Source: a bacterium
Lineage (GTDB): Bacteria > Bacillota > Clostridia > Oscillospirales > Ruminococcaceae
NCBI GenBank assembly: GCA_004561545.1
Contig: SFVK01000010.1
Coordinates: 19,830-83,829 of the forward strand
DNA length: 64,000 bases
Reading direction: 5' to 3'
Numbering within the stretch: the first letter of the stretch is position 1; each line of letters begins with the position of its first letter. Made by a program: the position numbers and the translations under genes. Shown in pieces: positions 10,138-17,729 of the stretch. Below the pieces are notes generated by a model, which was given only the letters and a program-made list of their open reading frames with translations, searched no databases and had not been told where the DNA came from.

Positions 10138-11583
10138 TCAGATGGGGTCGTGCAGATGCTCCTGCCCGGCATGGTAGAGGGGCAGCGTCACCGACACCGT
10201 GGTGCCCTGCCCGAGGGTGGAGGCGATCTCGGTGGTACCGCCCAGGGCGGTCACGATCTCATCCACCACGGCCAGACCGATGCCCGAACCCCGGACCGAA
10301 TTCTTTGCCTTGAAAAACTTGAGCTTGACGTTTTGCAGATCCTCCGGCGCGATGCCGCGGCCCTGATCCCGCACCGAGGCGGTGACGGTGTCCGGCCCGC
10401 GGGTCAGCGTCAGAAAGATGGCGCCGCCGGGGGGCGAATACTTGATGGCGTTGTCCAGAACGTTCACAAAGACCTGGCGCAGACGGGCCGGGTCCGCCCA
10501 GACCGGAAAGGGGTCGGGCGGTTCCTCATAAACCAGCTCAAGCCCTTCCTGATGGATGCGGGCTTCCACAAAGAGGGCGGCGTCGGTGGCTTCCGCCACC
10601 AGATCCAGCACCTGGCAGTTCATCTTGATGCCGCTCTGCAGGCGGGAAAAGTCCAGCAGCTCCTCCACCATGTCGTACAGGCGGTCGGTCTCGCTGCGGA
10701 TGATGGAAAGACCCTTGCGGTAGTTTTCATCCCGGGGGTCCTGGATGGTCTCGATGGTTTCCACCCATCCCTTGATGCTGGTGAGGGGGGTGCGCAGCTC
10801 ATGGCTGACTGAGGAGATGAACTCGTTTTTCATCCGCTCGGTCTTGGTCAGATCCTCGGCCATCTGGTTGATGGTTTTGCACAGGCGGCCAATCTCATCG
10901 TTATAGCGGGTATCGGGCAGGCGGGTCTTAAGGTCGCCGTGGGCAATGCGGTTGGCGGTGGCTTCCACCTGCCCCAGCGGCCGGACAATGGAACGGATGA
11001 AAAACAGACCGCTCCAAATCGTAAAGCCCAGCACCGCCAGCACCACGCCCAGCGAGAAGGCCACCGTCTGATACCACTGCCTGTCCACCAGCGTCAGGCT
11101 GGTAACCAGGCGCATGGCAGTGATGGACCCGGAGGCATAGGGAACCAGACTGGTCACCGCCATGACCCGCTCCCCGTCTGCGGTGCGAAAGATCACGCTG
11201 CCCGTCCCCGTGGTTCCGGTAACCGCCTCATAGAAATCCTGGCCGACGCTGAGAAGATTCGCGTTGCGGGTGCCGCTGGAGGTGGCAAGCACCACGCCGG
11301 AGGAATCCAGCAGCATAAATTCAAACTTGTCCTTCTCCTCAAACTGCTCCACGGTGCGGCGCAGCGCCTGGCTCCGGCTCTCGGAGGTGCTCAGCGAGCT
11401 GCCGGCGGTGCCGGTGGCCTGCAGTCGGCCCACAAAGGTGGAAAACCGGCTCTGCATGGCCCGCTGCACACCGCCATACAGATTTTGATAGCTGTTGTAC
11501 AAAAACAGCCCTTCCGCCACCAGCAGGACGAGGACGGTGATGAGCAGGCTGCCTTTGAGCCAGCGTCGGGTAATGCTCTGCAT
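10138..11583 (-). CDS. Membrane sensor histidine kinase (PhoR/WalK type)
   Basis: A 481-residue kinase. The order is a transmembrane helix near residues 10-32, an extracytoplasmic sensor of about 140 residues, a second helix near 170-195, HAMP, HisKA with the phosphorylated His in SSVSHELRTPLTS, and HATPase_c with the N box NAIKYSP and the G boxes DQGRGIAP and GSGIGLA. The sensor has no family I recognise. GGAGG lies 8 bases before the ATG. It follows its response regulator by 42 bases, and the ligand is unknown. Confidence 0.93.
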   Translation of the reverse strand: MQSITRRWLKGSLLITVLVLLVAEGLFLYNSYQNLYGGVQRAMQSRFSTFVGRLQATGTAGSSLSTSESRSQALRRTVEQFEEKDKFEFMLLDSSGVVLATSSGTRNANLLSVGQDFYEAVTGTTGTGSVIFRTADGERVMAVTSLVPYASGSITAMRLVTSLTLVDRQWYQTVAFSLGVVLAVLGFTIWSGLFFIRSIVRPLGQVEATANRIAHGDLKTRLPDTRYNDEIGRLCKTINQMAEDLTKTERMKNEFISSVSHELRTPLTSIKGWVETIETIQDPRDENYRKGLSIIRSETDRLYDMVEELLDFSRLQSGIKMNCQVLDLVAEATDAALFVEARIHQEGLELVYEEPPDPFPVWADPARLRQVFVNVLDNAIKYSPPGGAIFLTLTRGPDTVTASVRDQGRGIAPEDLQNVKLKFFKAKNSVRGSGIGLAVVDEIVTALGGTTEIASTLGQGTTVSVTLPLYHAGQEHLHDPI

Positions 11584-11625
11584 CCGGGCAGCCTCCTTTC
11601 CCGCAGCAGCAAAATCACAGCAAAA

Positions 11626-12327
11626 TCAAGCGTTCCAGCGATACCCATAGCCCCAGACGGTAAGGATGTGCTGGGGGCTGCTGGGCTCGTCCTCAATCTT
11701 CATGCGCAGACGGCGGATGTTCACATCCACAATCTTGACGTCACCGAAATACCCCTTGCCCCAGACGCCTTCCAGAATTTTTTCCCGCACCAGCGCGGTG
11801 CCGGGATTGCGGAAAAAAAGCTCCATGATCTGGAATTCCACCTGGGTCAGGTCAATGGGCTTGCCGGATTTGTAAAGCACCCGGCTCTTTTCATCCAGCA
11901 CAAAGGGACCGCTGACCAGCTGGTCCGGCTCGCCGTTGTCGCCATTCCCCCCTGCGGCGCGGTGGACCCGGCGGGCCAGCGCCTCCACCCGGGCCACCAG
12001 CTCGGAGACCGAGAAGGGCTTGGTGATGTAATCATCCGCGCCAATGGAGAGGCCGCGGATTTTATCGGACTCCTGCCCTTTGGCGGAGGCCATGATGATG
12101 CCGATGGTGGGGTCGCTGCGGCGGATGGTCTCACACAGCGAAAACCCGTCCATGCCGGGCAGCATGATATCCAGAAGCGCCACATCGCAGGGCGGGTTCT
12201 GGTGCATCAGTTCCAGCGCACGCTCGGCGCTGGGGGCCTCCAGCACGTCCCAGCCCGCCATTTTCAGGTTGAGGGCCACCAGTTCGCGGATGCTGGTTTC
12301 ATCTTCCACGACCAGAATGCGTTTCAT
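11626..12327 (-). CDS. OmpR-family response regulator
   Basis: A 233-residue receiver plus winged-helix DNA-binding protein. The receiver has the acidic pocket VVEDE, the phospho-acceptor Asp in LLDIMLPGMDG and the conserved Lys in ITKPFS. The C-terminal domain has the OmpR/PhoB pattern LTQVEFQIMELF and the ending GYGYRW. It is encoded directly before the sensor kinase and after a lipoprotein gene, so the three probably form one signalling unit controlling envelope genes (inference). Confidence 0.94.
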   Translation of the reverse strand: MKRILVVEDETSIRELVALNLKMAGWDVLEAPSAERALELMHQNPPCDVALLDIMLPGMDGFSLCETIRRSDPTIGIIMASAKGQESDKIRGLSIGADDYITKPFSVSELVARVEALARRVHRAAGGNGDNGEPDQLVSGPFVLDEKSRVLYKSGKPIDLTQVEFQIMELFFRNPGTALVREKILEGVWGKGYFGDVKIVDVNIRRLRMKIEDEPSSPQHILTVWGYGYRWNA

Positions 12328-12368
12328 TTGTCGTTCCTTTCCCGGCCAGGCGGCCGATTGTTTCTATT

Positions 12369-13721
12369 TTAACGGAACACCGTGGTTCCGTCGATGATCT
12401 GTTGCAGGCTCAGCCCATAGTAGGGCGTCACAATGCGGACCTGAAGCTGCTGGCTGCCGATGTTGGCCACCCGGTGATATTCCTCGCCGTCGGTCTCCCG
12501 GAGCGCGGGCTCCTGCTCCTCCACCGCCTCTGCCGGATCAGCGATCCGAAGTTCACAGTAGACGGTGGTTCCCTCCGCGTTGCAGATCAGCCAGCCGGTG
12601 CCGTCCCGGTTGGTGCGCAGCAGCACCGATCCGTGCATGGACTCCGGCAGGGCCAGGAAAAAGCGGTACTCGCTGTCATAGACGCCAAAGGAGCTGCCGC
12701 CGTCCTCCGCGTCCGCGTAGTCCCGCCAGAGAAGAAACCGCAGACGCTTGTCCATGGGGGAAGCAGTTTCGCCGCCGTCATCGATGACGCCGGGAATCTC
12801 TATGGTTCCGTTGCCGTCCAGATCGGTGCTGACCAGGGCGGTGTCATACCGGAGGGTGGCGCGGTACAGGTCCTGGACCCCCGCCGGAAGATAGGTCTTG
12901 AGGAAGCGGGTTTCGGGGTCGTAGAGAACAATGGAACTGGCCAGGCTGTTGCCGCCCGCGCCGGCCCAGCCATCCACCACCAGGTAGGCACCCTTTTCCC
13001 CCACCGCCCCGGCATAAAGCCCGGCGCAGCCGTTGTAGATGCCGTCCCCCACCGCAAGGGTCTGGGCGGAGCGGAAGCCGTCCTCGGTGTTGGTGAGAAG
13101 CTGCAGGTTGACGCCGCCGTTCTCCCTCTCGGTGGGAAGGGCAAGCACCAGATCCTCGGTTCCCTCGCCGCCGGTGAGGTTGGCGAGAATCATATCGGTA
13201 TAGCTCTGCTTGATGATGACCTGGAGGGTTTCCTCGCTGTAAAGATAAACCACCATATACAGGTCGCCCTGGGCACTGCCGTAGCCCACAAGAATCTGCA
13301 GCGAATCGGCGTCCTTCAAATGGGCACAGGTGACGCTCTCCACCTCGCCGGAAAGGCCCTCGGCCGTTTGGGCAACCCGCCAGCTGTCATCCCCGGTGGG
13401 TTCCAGCACCGCCAGCCAGACATTGCCCGCCGCAGCGTCCATGGTATAGAGGACGGCGGCTTCCTCCTGGCCATCGCCGTCCCAGTCACCGAACAGGAAG
13501 GGGGAAAGGAAATTGCCGCTGGCCGGATATTTGAGGTTGGCACTGACGCTGAGAGCGCTGTTGAGCGCCTTCTGCACCGCGCTGGTCGGGCCGGAAATCT
13601 GCGGTGCGCGCAGCAGTGTCTCCACATCGCCGCCGGTGATGGTGCCCGAGCAGCCGGTGAGCAGCACGGCGGCCAGAATGGCCAGTGCGGCCAGAAAATG
13701 CAGCCTGCGGCGGTGCGGCAT
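12369..13721 (-). CDS. Lipoprotein with possible FG-GAP-like beta-propeller, upstream of the two-component system
   Basis: A 450-residue secreted lipoprotein. The signal peptide ends in the lipobox LLTGC near residue 22. The mature part contains calcium-binding-like motifs GDWDGDGQEEAAVLY and TDLDGNGTIEIP, typical of FG-GAP/integrin-like propeller repeats. The start at 13721 has GGAGG 9 bases upstream. Its own promoter lies at 13767-13795. It is followed by the response regulator after 41 bases, so it may be an accessory sensor or a product of that system. The function is unknown. Confidence 0.8.
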   Translation of the reverse strand: MPHRRRLHFLAALAILAAVLLTGCSGTITGGDVETLLRAPQISGPTSAVQKALNSALSVSANLKYPASGNFLSPFLFGDWDGDGQEEAAVLYTMDAAAGNVWLAVLEPTGDDSWRVAQTAEGLSGEVESVTCAHLKDADSLQILVGYGSAQGDLYMVVYLYSEETLQVIIKQSYTDMILANLTGGEGTEDLVLALPTERENGGVNLQLLTNTEDGFRSAQTLAVGDGIYNGCAGLYAGAVGEKGAYLVVDGWAGAGGNSLASSIVLYDPETRFLKTYLPAGVQDLYRATLRYDTALVSTDLDGNGTIEIPGVIDDGGETASPMDKRLRFLLWRDYADAEDGGSSFGVYDSEYRFFLALPESMHGSVLLRTNRDGTGWLICNAEGTTVYCELRIADPAEAVEEQEPALRETDGEEYHRVANIGSQQLQVRIVTPYYGLSLQQIIDGTTVFR

Positions 13722-13766
13722 ACCATGTTCCCTCCCCTGCCCTTTTTGTACAAGAATACAGGGTAT

Positions 13767-13795
13767 AGTATACCACAATCAGTTCAAAGCCGCAA
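13767..13795 (-). promoter_or_regulatory. Promoter of the lipoprotein/two-component operon
   Basis: TTGCGG (13790-13795) and TATACT (13767-13772) are 17 bases apart on the minus strand. The -35 lies inside the 3' end of the ZIP transporter gene. Confidence 0.6.
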
Positions 13796-14549
13796 TGCCA
13801 AGAATCATCACCAGCGTTCCAAACGCAAACCCCACAACGCCGGTTTTGCGGTTGTCCGCCTCAAACGCCGTGGGCAGCAGCTGGTCCGCCGCCACCCACA
13901 GCATAATCCCCGCCACCAGCGCCACAATGCCGTTGAGCAGCCCGGGGGTGACGAAATTTCTGAGAAACAGCCAGGCCAGAAGTGCCCCCGCCGGTTCCGC
14001 CAGCCCCGAAGCCAGCGCTGCAGCGGCTCCCTTGCCCCGGCTGCCGGTGGCGCAGGCGAAGGGCACCGCCACGGCAAGGCCCTCCGGGATGTTGTGCAAC
14101 GCGATGGCAAGGGCGGTGCGTGCCCCCATGGAAGGGTCGGCCACACCGGACACCAGCGTGAGGATGCCCTCGGGCAGATTGTGCAGCAGCAGCGCCGCGC
14201 CGGTGACCAGCGCGGTGCGCATGGCGGCGCCCTGCGCCCGGGAGCCGAAGCGGGCGGCCAGAGTCTCCTCCCCGGGCAGCGCTTTGCCCAGGAACAGCGC
14301 AGTGAGCATACCGCCCAGCAAAAGCCCGGTTACCGCAAAGCCGCATCCCAGCATGGAAAGACTTTGCCCATAAAATTCCATGACCGACGGCGCCAGATCA
14401 GCCAGGCTGACGGTCACCATGACCGCCCCGGCAAATCCGCCGCAGAAGGCCAGCAGCCGGGGCGTGGGGCGGAACAGCGCGGCAATCACACCGCCCAGGC
14501 CGGTGGAGAGCCCGGCCAGTGTGGTAAGAACAAAAGGCGTGACAGGCAT
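13779..14549 (-). CDS. ZIP-family divalent metal transporter
   Basis: A 256-residue, eight-helix membrane protein of the ZIP (ZupT-like) family, importing zinc or related metals. The metal-site motifs HNLPEG (helix IV) and HNIPEG (helix V) are both present. The start at 14549 follows GGAGG by 7 bases. It is divergent from the XRE regulator and shares its 140-bp control region. Metal specificity cannot be read from the sequence. Confidence 0.88.
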   Translation of the reverse strand: MPVTPFVLTTLAGLSTGLGGVIAALFRPTPRLLAFCGGFAGAVMVTVSLADLAPSVMEFYGQSLSMLGCGFAVTGLLLGGMLTALFLGKALPGEETLAARFGSRAQGAAMRTALVTGAALLLHNLPEGILTLVSGVADPSMGARTALAIALHNIPEGLAVAVPFACATGSRGKGAAAALASGLAEPAGALLAWLFLRNFVTPGLLNGIVALVAGIMLWVAADQLLPTAFEADNRKTGVVGFAFGTLVMILGIAALN

Positions 14550-14611
14550 ACGGGGGCCTCCCTCCCAAATAAGATCAGTCATATCTATTCGGGAATGCGG
14601 CAAAATATTTT

Positions 14612-14670
14612 TGCAAAGTTCGCTTGACATTTTATGCAAAGCTCGCTATACTAAATTTGCAAAGCAAGCT
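14612..14670 (+). promoter_or_regulatory. XRE promoter with three operator repeats at 23-bp spacing
   Basis: TTGACA (14624-14629) and TATACT (14647-14652) have a 17-base spacer. Three copies of TGCAAAGYTCGCT-like sequence start at 14612, 14635 and 14658, exactly 23 bp apart. They are interleaved with both promoter boxes. This arrangement fits autorepression by the small XRE protein just downstream and may also act on the divergent ZIP gene. Confidence 0.8.
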
Positions 14671-14689
14671 TAGCAAAACGAGGTAACAC

Positions 14690-14890
14690 ATGAAAACCCG
14701 AATCCCGGAACTGAGAAAGAAACAAAAAATGAGCCAGCAGGAGCTGGCGGATGCCGTGGGGGTAACGCGGCAGACCATCACCTCCATTGAGGTGGGACGG
14801 TACACAGCCAGTCTGGAACTGGCTTACAAGATTGCCCATTATTTTGGCCTGGCCATTGAGGAAGTGTTTGATTTCAGCGACATTGGCTGA
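14690..14890 (+). CDS. Small XRE-family transcriptional regulator
   Basis: A 66-residue helix-turn-helix protein made of little else than the HTH_3 fold: MSQQELADAVGVTRQTI is the helix-turn-helix core. It matches stand-alone regulators that are often encoded next to small membrane proteins. The ATG follows ACGAGG. The gene behind it encodes such a membrane protein 33 bases later. The triple repeat upstream is the probable binding site. Confidence 0.9.
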   Translation: MKTRIPELRKKQKMSQQELADAVGVTRQTITSIEVGRYTASLELAYKIAHYFGLAIEEVFDFSDIG

Positions 14891-14923
14891 TGTGGCCGCT
14901 GCAATACACCACAGGAAAAGAGG

Positions 14924-15418
14924 ATGGATATGTTATTTTGCGCACTGGCCAACCGGAAGGCCCAAACGCCGGAGGAATTCCGCAGGTCTCTCAAAAGCGT
15001 CTCCCATTTTTGCATTTTTACCGTTCAGTTGGGGCTTGTCACCATTCTGTTCGGTCTGCTTGCCGCGCCACGGCTGGTGGCACAGGCCCGGCAGGGGGAA
15101 TTTATGAGCGGATTTTATACCGGACTGGGGAGTGCCGTGGCCGTGGCCTCGGCGGTGAGCTGGTTCCGCATCCGCAAACTTCTGCAGGATGAGACCGCCC
15201 TGCGGCGGGAATACATCAAGGCCACCGACGAGCGCAGCCGCAACGTGGCGGCACTGGCTTTGCAGGCCGCCGGGATTGTGACGGTGATCGTCCTTTATCT
15301 GGTGCTGCTGGTGGCGGGTCTGTTCAATCCCGCTCTGTTCCAGTTCTGCTTTGTGGGCGCGCTGGGCTTCTCGGTGCTGTTTCTGATCTTCAAAACCTAT
15401 TATGACCGAAAACTGTAA
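14924..15418 (+). CDS. Hypothetical membrane protein cotranscribed with XRE regulator
   Basis: A 164-residue protein with about four hydrophobic segments near residues 33-50, 66-82, 109-128 and 134-156, separated by a charged loop. I do not recognise a domain. Small membrane proteins of this kind commonly follow 66-residue XRE regulators in Firmicutes. A second ATG at 14930 is equally possible because GAGG lies 6 bases upstream of it. The function is unknown. Confidence 0.7.
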   Translation: MDMLFCALANRKAQTPEEFRRSLKSVSHFCIFTVQLGLVTILFGLLAAPRLVAQARQGEFMSGFYTGLGSAVAVASAVSWFRIRKLLQDETALRREYIKATDERSRNVAALALQAAGIVTVIVLYLVLLVAGLFNPALFQFCFVGALGFSVLFLIFKTYYDRKL

Positions 15419-15474
15419 GGCTCCCGCGACCCGGGCCTGGAAAACCGAAAATGACATCCAATCAGGTGATTGAC

Positions 15475-16140
15475 ATGAAAAAGAAAGACCCTGTACTGAA
15501 AACCAAACGGATGCGCATCCAGCCGATGTCAGACCGCGAAATTGAGGAACTGATTCAGACATCCGACTCGGACGAACTGCGGTCCGCGTATCGCGAAATG
15601 TTGGACGGATGCAGGCGCGATCCCGAGCACCGGATTTGGTATACGCCGTGGAAAATGGCGCTGAAAAACGGACCCGCATCCATAGGCGACCTCTGCTTTA
15701 AAGGTCCCGCCCGGGACAGCGCCGTTGAAATCGGCTATGGAATCCTGCCGGAATTTGAAGGAAACGGCTATATGACGGAGGCGGTCCAGGCGATGACCCG
15801 GTGGGCATTTGATCGGTCCGTTGTGTTTGTTGAGGCGGAAACCGAACCGGAGAACAAAGCGTCCCAGCGCATTCTGGAAAAATGCGGGTTCATCCCCGAT
15901 GGGGAGGGAAAAGAAGGCCCGCGTTTTGTTCTGGAGTCTCCCTTGACCAACTGGATGGCCATCTTTATGCTTTTGGGGATGAGCCTGGGCACCTCTTTTG
16001 GCGCCTTGTGGGGCAACACGGGAACCGGCATATCTCTGGGGCTTTGTTTCGGACTGTGCATCGGCGCCGCTCTGGATTCCTCCGCGCAGAAAGAACGGAA
16101 AGCCCAGTGGGACCAGCGTAAAAACCGTCCTCAACTGTAA
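15475..16140 (+). CDS. GNAT acetyltransferase with C-terminal glycine-rich membrane tail
   Basis: A 221-residue protein. Residues 1-145 are a RimJ/RimL-like GNAT fold with EIGYGILPEFEGNGYMTEA, the acetyl-CoA loop, and the NKASQRILEKCGF helix. Residues 155-205 form two hydrophobic glycine-rich helices (GMSLGTSFGALWG and SLGLCFGLCIGAAL), then a basic end. That tail resembles a small stand-alone glycine-zipper membrane protein, so the gene looks like a fusion. The start at 15475 has AGGTG upstream; an upstream ATG at 15451 is less likely. The substrate is unknown. Confidence 0.8.
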   Translation: MKKKDPVLKTKRMRIQPMSDREIEELIQTSDSDELRSAYREMLDGCRRDPEHRIWYTPWKMALKNGPASIGDLCFKGPARDSAVEIGYGILPEFEGNGYMTEAVQAMTRWAFDRSVVFVEAETEPENKASQRILEKCGFIPDGEGKEGPRFVLESPLTNWMAIFMLLGMSLGTSFGALWGNTGTGISLGLCFGLCIGAALDSSAQKERKAQWDQRKNRPQL

Positions 16141-16204
16141 GGCAGCGGAGCGGCTGCGCATCAAGCGCCGCACCGCAGCAAAGGGCCAGTCCATTCAAAG
16201 AACA

Positions 16205-16252
16205 ACAAAAGAGGGGGCCGCTGTGCAAGGGAAGTTCCTGCACAGCGGCCCC
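16205..16252 (-). terminator. Terminator after deoC
   Basis: A perfect 14-bp inverted repeat, GGGGCCGCTGTGCA (16214-16227) and its partner (16239-16252), is followed on the minus strand by a short T-rich stretch. It ends the deoC operon and may also stop the convergent GNAT transcript. Confidence 0.8.
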
Positions 16253-16269
16253 ATCCTGATGTTTGGGAA

Positions 16270-16923
16270 TTATTTCAGCAGTTTGACGGCCCGGGAGGTG
16301 CCCAGGCGGTCAGCGCCCAGATCCAGAAATTTTTCCATATCCTCCACGGTGGAGATGCCGCCGGCGGCCTTGATCTTGCAGCGGCCGCGGACGCAGCGGG
16401 CAAACAGCTCAATGTCATGGAAGGTCGCGCCTGCGGTGGAAAAGCCGGTGCTGGTCTTGATAAAGTCAGCCCCCGCTTCCACCACCAGGTCACACATTTT
16501 TTCCTTTTCCTCATCGGTGAGCAGGCAGGTCTCGATGATGACCTTGAGAACCTTATCCCCGATGGCCTGCTTGACGGCGGCGATATCCTCGCGCACGGCG
16601 TCATACTCGCCATTTTTCAGGCGGCCGATGTTGATGACCATATCCACCTCATCGGCGCCGTTTGCCACAGCGGTTTTCGCCTCAAAGCATTTGGACGCGG
16701 TGTCCATGGCGCCCAGAGGGAAGCCGACCACGCAGCAGACCGGCACGCGGCCCGCCAGGTACGCGGCCGCCTGACGGACATAGCAGGTGTTGATGCAGAC
16801 AGAAGCGGTATGATATTCCATGGCTTCATCACACAGCGCCTTAACCTGCGGCCAGGTGGCCTCCGGCTTGAGGAGGGTGTGATCCACCCTGGAAAGAATC
16901 TCTTCCCGGGAATAGCGGCTCAT
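16270..16923 (-). CDS. deoC: Deoxyribose-phosphate aldolase
   Basis: A class I aldolase of 217 residues that splits 2-deoxyribose 5-phosphate to acetaldehyde and glyceraldehyde 3-phosphate in nucleoside salvage. The family start DHTLLKPEAT and the Schiff-base lysine in DFIKTSTGFS are present, as is the second lysine in IKAAGGI. Its ATG overlaps the stop of a 52-residue gene (ATGA), so it is translationally coupled to it. Other deo genes are absent here. Confidence 0.95.
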   Translation of the reverse strand: MSRYSREEILSRVDHTLLKPEATWPQVKALCDEAMEYHTASVCINTCYVRQAAAYLAGRVPVCCVVGFPLGAMDTASKCFEAKTAVANGADEVDMVINIGRLKNGEYDAVREDIAAVKQAIGDKVLKVIIETCLLTDEEKEKMCDLVVEAGADFIKTSTGFSTAGATFHDIELFARCVRGRCKIKAAGGISTVEDMEKFLDLGADRLGTSRAVKLLK

Positions 16924-17078
16924 TTAAACTCGGCTCCCTTCTTGCAGGTCTTGCACAGATGGGACTGATGCAGGCCAATGGCAGAGAAAACAATGGACGT
17001 AATGCTCACGGTGGCACCAATGATGCCCAGGATCAGGCCGGTGAGGCGGAAGGCTCCGCCGCGAATCTTGTTTTTCAT
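16920..17078 (-). CDS. 52-residue single-helix membrane protein coupled to deoC
   Basis: A short gene with a strong GGAGG site 7 bases before the ATG and a 4-base ATGA overlap with deoC. The protein starts MKNKIRGGAFRLTG, has one hydrophobic helix around residues 13-34, and ends with a CKTC pair in a basic tail. The CxxC may bind metal or form a disulfide. I recognise no family. The coding evidence is the ribosome site, the membrane-helix pattern and the exact overlap. Confidence 0.7.
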   Translation of the reverse strand: MKNKIRGGAFRLTGLILGIIGATVSITSIVFSAIGLHQSHLCKTCKKGAEFK

Positions 17079-17183
17079 AAGGTTGCCTCCTTTTGGGTGT
17101 GGCCCGGCTCACGGCCGGGCGGATATTGAAGGGAGCCCGGGGAACCGGACCCCGCAGGGAAACAGAGGGGGATGCGGCGGCTC

Positions 17184-17633
17184 TTATTTCTTTTTGAAGA
17201 TCAAGAGCTTGCTGAACACATAGTTGGATACGATGACAATGACCTGGCTGAACAGCTTGACGCCCATGGCCCACAGTTCACCGTTGGCCGCAGCGAACGC
17301 CACATGGGGCGCCAAAATGGTAACGCCCAGCCAGATAATCACCTGATCCAACACCATGGTGAAGATCCGGCAGGACACAAACTGCCCGAACTCCGCCCAG
17401 GCAGCCTTGCCGGTGTTTTTGCTGCGGAACACAAAGGTGCGGTTGGTCCAGTACGCAAAGAGAATGCAGATGGCATTATCCAGAACATTGCCCGCACCGG
17501 TGGCAAAATCGGTGCCAAAAACCGCCTGAAACAGGGCGAACAGCACCAGATTGAGCAGCGTGGCCACCCCGCCAAAGAACAGGTAGGACAGGCCCTCGTA
17601 ATATTTTTTGATCAGTGCTTTGATTTTTTCCAT
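17184..17633 (-). CDS. GtrA-family membrane protein
   Basis: A 149-residue, four-helix protein of the GtrA family, with YLFFGGVATLLNLVLFALF at the start and NYVFSKLLIFKK at the end, both characteristic. GtrA proteins are thought to help move polyprenyl-phosphate-linked sugars across the membrane for cell-surface glycosylation. This fits the nearby GT2 and GT87 genes. It lies just after the ispH-S1 terminator. No clear promoter is seen. Confidence 0.9.
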   Translation of the reverse strand: MEKIKALIKKYYEGLSYLFFGGVATLLNLVLFALFQAVFGTDFATGAGNVLDNAICILFAYWTNRTFVFRSKNTGKAAWAEFGQFVSCRIFTMVLDQVIIWLGVTILAPHVAFAAANGELWAMGVKLFSQVIVIVSNYVFSKLLIFKKK

Positions 17634-17681
17634 GGGAATCCTTATGTGATGGTCCCGCGCCGGGGCGTCGGACGGAAAAGC

Positions 17682-17713
17682 AAAAGGGGCCCGCCTGTTG
17701 CCAGGCAGGCCCC
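17682..17713 (-). terminator. Terminator after ispH-S1 gene
   Basis: An inverted repeat of 12 bp with one mismatch, GGGGCCCGCCTG (17686-17697) against 17702-17713, is followed on the minus strand by TTTTGCTTTT. It is a strong rho-independent terminator. Confidence 0.85.
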
Positions 17714-17729
17714 TGCGGTAAGACGGGGA

